Position numbers and translations under genes: made by a program. A stretch of DNA of 64,000 nt from Polycyclovorans sp002706265 (GTDB lineage: Bacteria; Pseudomonadota; Gammaproteobacteria; Nevskiales; Nevskiaceae), in contig CAXBBM010000008.1 of the NCBI GenBank assembly GCA_963973915.1, forward strand, positions 1 to 64,000, in the 5' to 3' direction. The first letter of the stretch is position 1. Every line of letters starts with the position of its first letter. The notes beneath the pieces were generated by a model that saw only the letters and a program-made list of their open reading frames with translations, searched no databases and had not been told where the DNA came from. Shown here piece by piece: positions 62,850 through 64,000 of this stretch.

Positions 62850-62999
62850 TCAGCCCGCGTCGTTCGCGTCGCCCTGGGCGCGCTCTTCGGCACGCCTGGC
62901 CTTCATCGCGGCGTGGTGGGCCTTCATGGGTGTGTTGATGGTCTTGGGGCTCTTGGGGGGCGCGGAATGCACCGCCTTCCCCCTTGATACACCGCGCAT
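62850..62999 (-). CDS. possible small basic protein upstream of the chimeric ORF
   Basis: An ATG at 62999 opens a 49-codon frame ending at TGA (62850-62852). It encodes a basic peptide with SAPPKSPKTINTP followed by MKAHHAAMKARRAEERAQGD. AGGG lies eight bases before the ATG, a usable ribosome-binding site. It lies between the thioesterase and the sigma-like ORF, all on the minus strand. I recognise no family. It may be a real short gene of the former sigma operon, or chance. Confidence 0.3.
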   Translation of the reverse strand: MRGVSRGKAVHSAPPKSPKTINTPMKAHHAAMKARRAEERAQGDANDAG

Positions 63000-63032
63000 C
63001 GGCAAAACCCTGCGCAGGTTCTCAAGAGTTTT

Positions 63033-63491
63033 TCAGGCGGGCTTCTTCGGCGGGTTTGTCGCCCGCAACTGGTAGACGCCGCGCGAGCGCGCCACCACCG
63101 CGCCCTGGGCATCGGTGAGTTCGCCCTCAAGCACGAACTCGGCCTTGCCGTTGGCCTCAAGCGCGGCATCGATGCGGGCGATGGCCTCGTCGGTGATCGA
63201 GATTTCAAGGCGGACGTCCGTGGTCGCCGGCTTCAGGAACTGCAGGTCCAGTGCCTTGACGATGGGGAAGCATTTCGCCGGGTCGAAGGTTGAGAAAAAC
63301 AGGGCGCCGCCAGGCATCTCGGCGCAGGTGAACAGCGCGCCGGCGTACATGGTGCCGATATGGTTGGTGTTGCCCTCAATCGGCATGCGGCACACCACGC
63401 GGCCGGGTTCCAGCGTTTCGATCTTGAAGCCGCAGCGTTCGACAAAGGGGATGCCGTTTTCCAGCATCCGGATGGCGGGGGTTGCATCCAT
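63033..63491 (-). CDS. hotdog-fold thioesterase (PaaI/DUF4442-like)
   Basis: The 152-residue protein shows the hotdog fold with GNTNHIGTMYAGALFTCAEM (the substrate-loop and active-site helix) and a mixed sheet after it (VKALDLQFLKPATTDVRLEI). This matches PaaI/DUF4442-type acyl-CoA thioesterases. The usual catalytic Asp/Glu position is occupied by Glu in TCAE. ATG 63491 is preferred to an in-frame GTG at 63497. It diverges from the DUF1295 gene with a 47-bp gap. Confidence 0.85.
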   Translation of the reverse strand: MDATPAIRMLENGIPFVERCGFKIETLEPGRVVCRMPIEGNTNHIGTMYAGALFTCAEMPGGALFFSTFDPAKCFPIVKALDLQFLKPATTDVRLEISITDEAIARIDAALEANGKAEFVLEGELTDAQGAVVARSRGVYQLRATNPPKKPA

Positions 63492-63538
63492 CGTCACAGG
63501 GCCTCGCGTATTGGGGGGCTGAGTGTACCCTTGAGCCT

Positions 63539-64000
63539 ATGAACTTCTTTGACCTGATGTGCCTTGCGATCGTCGTGGTCGTGACGGCCAAAACCATCGC
63601 CTGGTTGATTCAGCTGCGCACCCACAATGCGGCGGTGGTCGATCCCATCTGGGCGTGGTCACTGGGCTCACTGGCCGTGCTGTTCGGCGTGGCCGGCAGC
63701 GCGCCGCCCGAGGTGCGCATGCTGGTGGCCCTGATGGGCGGTGTCTGGGGCATGCGCCTGGGCATGCATCTGTGGACGCGCATGGCCGACAAGCCGGAAG
63801 ATTTTCGCTACGCCCGATTTCGTGCGGACTGGGGTGACAAGGCCAACCGCAATCTGTTTTTCTTCTTCCAGTTCCAGAACCTGTTTACGCTGATCCTCGC
63901 CGCCTCGGCCTTTGGTGCGGCCAGCTATCGCGACGACAGCGTGCCCATGGTGCTGATGGTGTTGGCGGTGCTGATCTGGTTCGTTGCCGTGGTGGGCGAG
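63539..64000 (+). CDS. DUF1295 (steroid 5-alpha-reductase-like) membrane protein, 3' end cut by the window
   Basis: The first 154 codons are present and stay open to the window edge. The product is a polytopic membrane protein: NFFDLMCLAIVVVVTAKTIA is helix one, VDPIWAWSLGSLAVLFG the next, then GGVWGMRLGMHLWTRMADKP with PEDFRYARFRADWGDKANRN. This cytoplasmic loop and FFFFQFQNLFTLILAASAF are hallmarks of DUF1295, relatives of steroid 5-alpha reductases. The catalytic C-terminal region lies outside the window. The substrate is unknown. Confidence 0.85.
   Translation, partial: MNFFDLMCLAIVVVVTAKTIAWLIQLRTHNAAVVDPIWAWSLGSLAVLFGVAGSAPPEVRMLVALMGGVWGMRLGMHLWTRMADKPEDFRYARFRADWGDKANRNLFFFFQFQNLFTLILAASAFGAASYRDDSVPMVLMVLAVLIWFVAVVGE

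Noticed and set aside
62502..63075. Plus-strand membrane-like frame across the sigma remnant and thioesterase
   Set aside because: The only hydrophobic part (about 62890-62960) comes from antisense of the short basic ORF region, and the frame runs through two minus-strand genes without a plausible start.

Overview
The window (GC-rich, roughly two thirds G+C) reads as a chromosomal segment of a gammaproteobacterium. Supporting this are a gammaproteobacterial-style mla operon, the mreBCD-mrdA-rodA-mltB-rlpA elongasome cluster, the rplM-rpsI pair, xerD-dsbC, FadE- and SppA-type enzymes and a monomeric isocitrate dehydrogenase. De novo glycine betaine synthesis (two methyltransferases) suggests a halotolerant, probably marine or saline-habitat lineage; a Nevskiales/Salinisphaerales-like organism is a guess from gene content only. 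No phage, insertion sequence, CRISPR array or rRNA operon was seen. Three tRNA genes (Asp, Met, Gln) are present.

Layout. 1-9.1 kb: tRNA-Asp, then a minus-strand series of FAD-linked oxidase, zapE, dacA, lipB and mlaFEDCBA (outer-membrane lipid asymmetry), with a plsC-like acyltransferase upstream. 9.1-12.5 kb (+): xerD, dsbC (apparently a lipoprotein), lspA, ispH. 12.6-14.9 kb (-): fadE. 15.0-21.1 kb (-): a five-gene arsenic cluster, arsM-arsS followed by a TVP38/TMEM64-disulfide reductase fusion, a DUF547 protein and an apparently exported methyltransferase. 21.2-24.4 kb (+): an MFS transporter, a structured leader and the glycine betaine synthesis pair. 24.6-29.9 kb (+): murJ-ribF-ileS, then tRNA-Met. 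30-37.3 kb: a DUF1499 protein, a patatin-like lipase, monomeric icd, an ankyrin protein, a glutathione transferase and trxB. 37.5-41.3 kb (+): sppA, an alpha/beta hydrolase, murI, a DUF2970 protein. 41.5-46.4 kb: icmF with a divergent AraC-type regulator, then a CigR-like secreted protein. 46.5-49.4 kb: rplM-rpsI, tRNA-Gln, a YgjP-like peptidase, an S4 protein and a methyltransferase. 49.4-57.0 kb (-): the rod-shape cluster. 57.2-62.4 kb (+): gatCAB, hslO and two tandem SET-domain genes. 62.4-64 kb: a degenerate ECF sigma/metal-sensor chimera, a possible 49-residue ORF, a hotdog thioesterase and a DUF1295 protein cut by the window end.

Functional themes. Much of the window serves the envelope: Mla transport, peptidoglycan elongation and remodelling (mre/mrd, mltB, rlpA, dacA, murI, murJ), lipoprotein maturation (lspA), disulfide isomerisation (dsbC) and signal peptide turnover (sppA). 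Two blocks look adaptive: arsenic methylation with possible arsenosugar formation, and betaine osmoprotection. Both consume S-adenosylmethionine. The loci most worth follow-up are the extended arsM-arsS operon, the betaine-operon leader, and the chimeric sigma-factor remnant near the right end.
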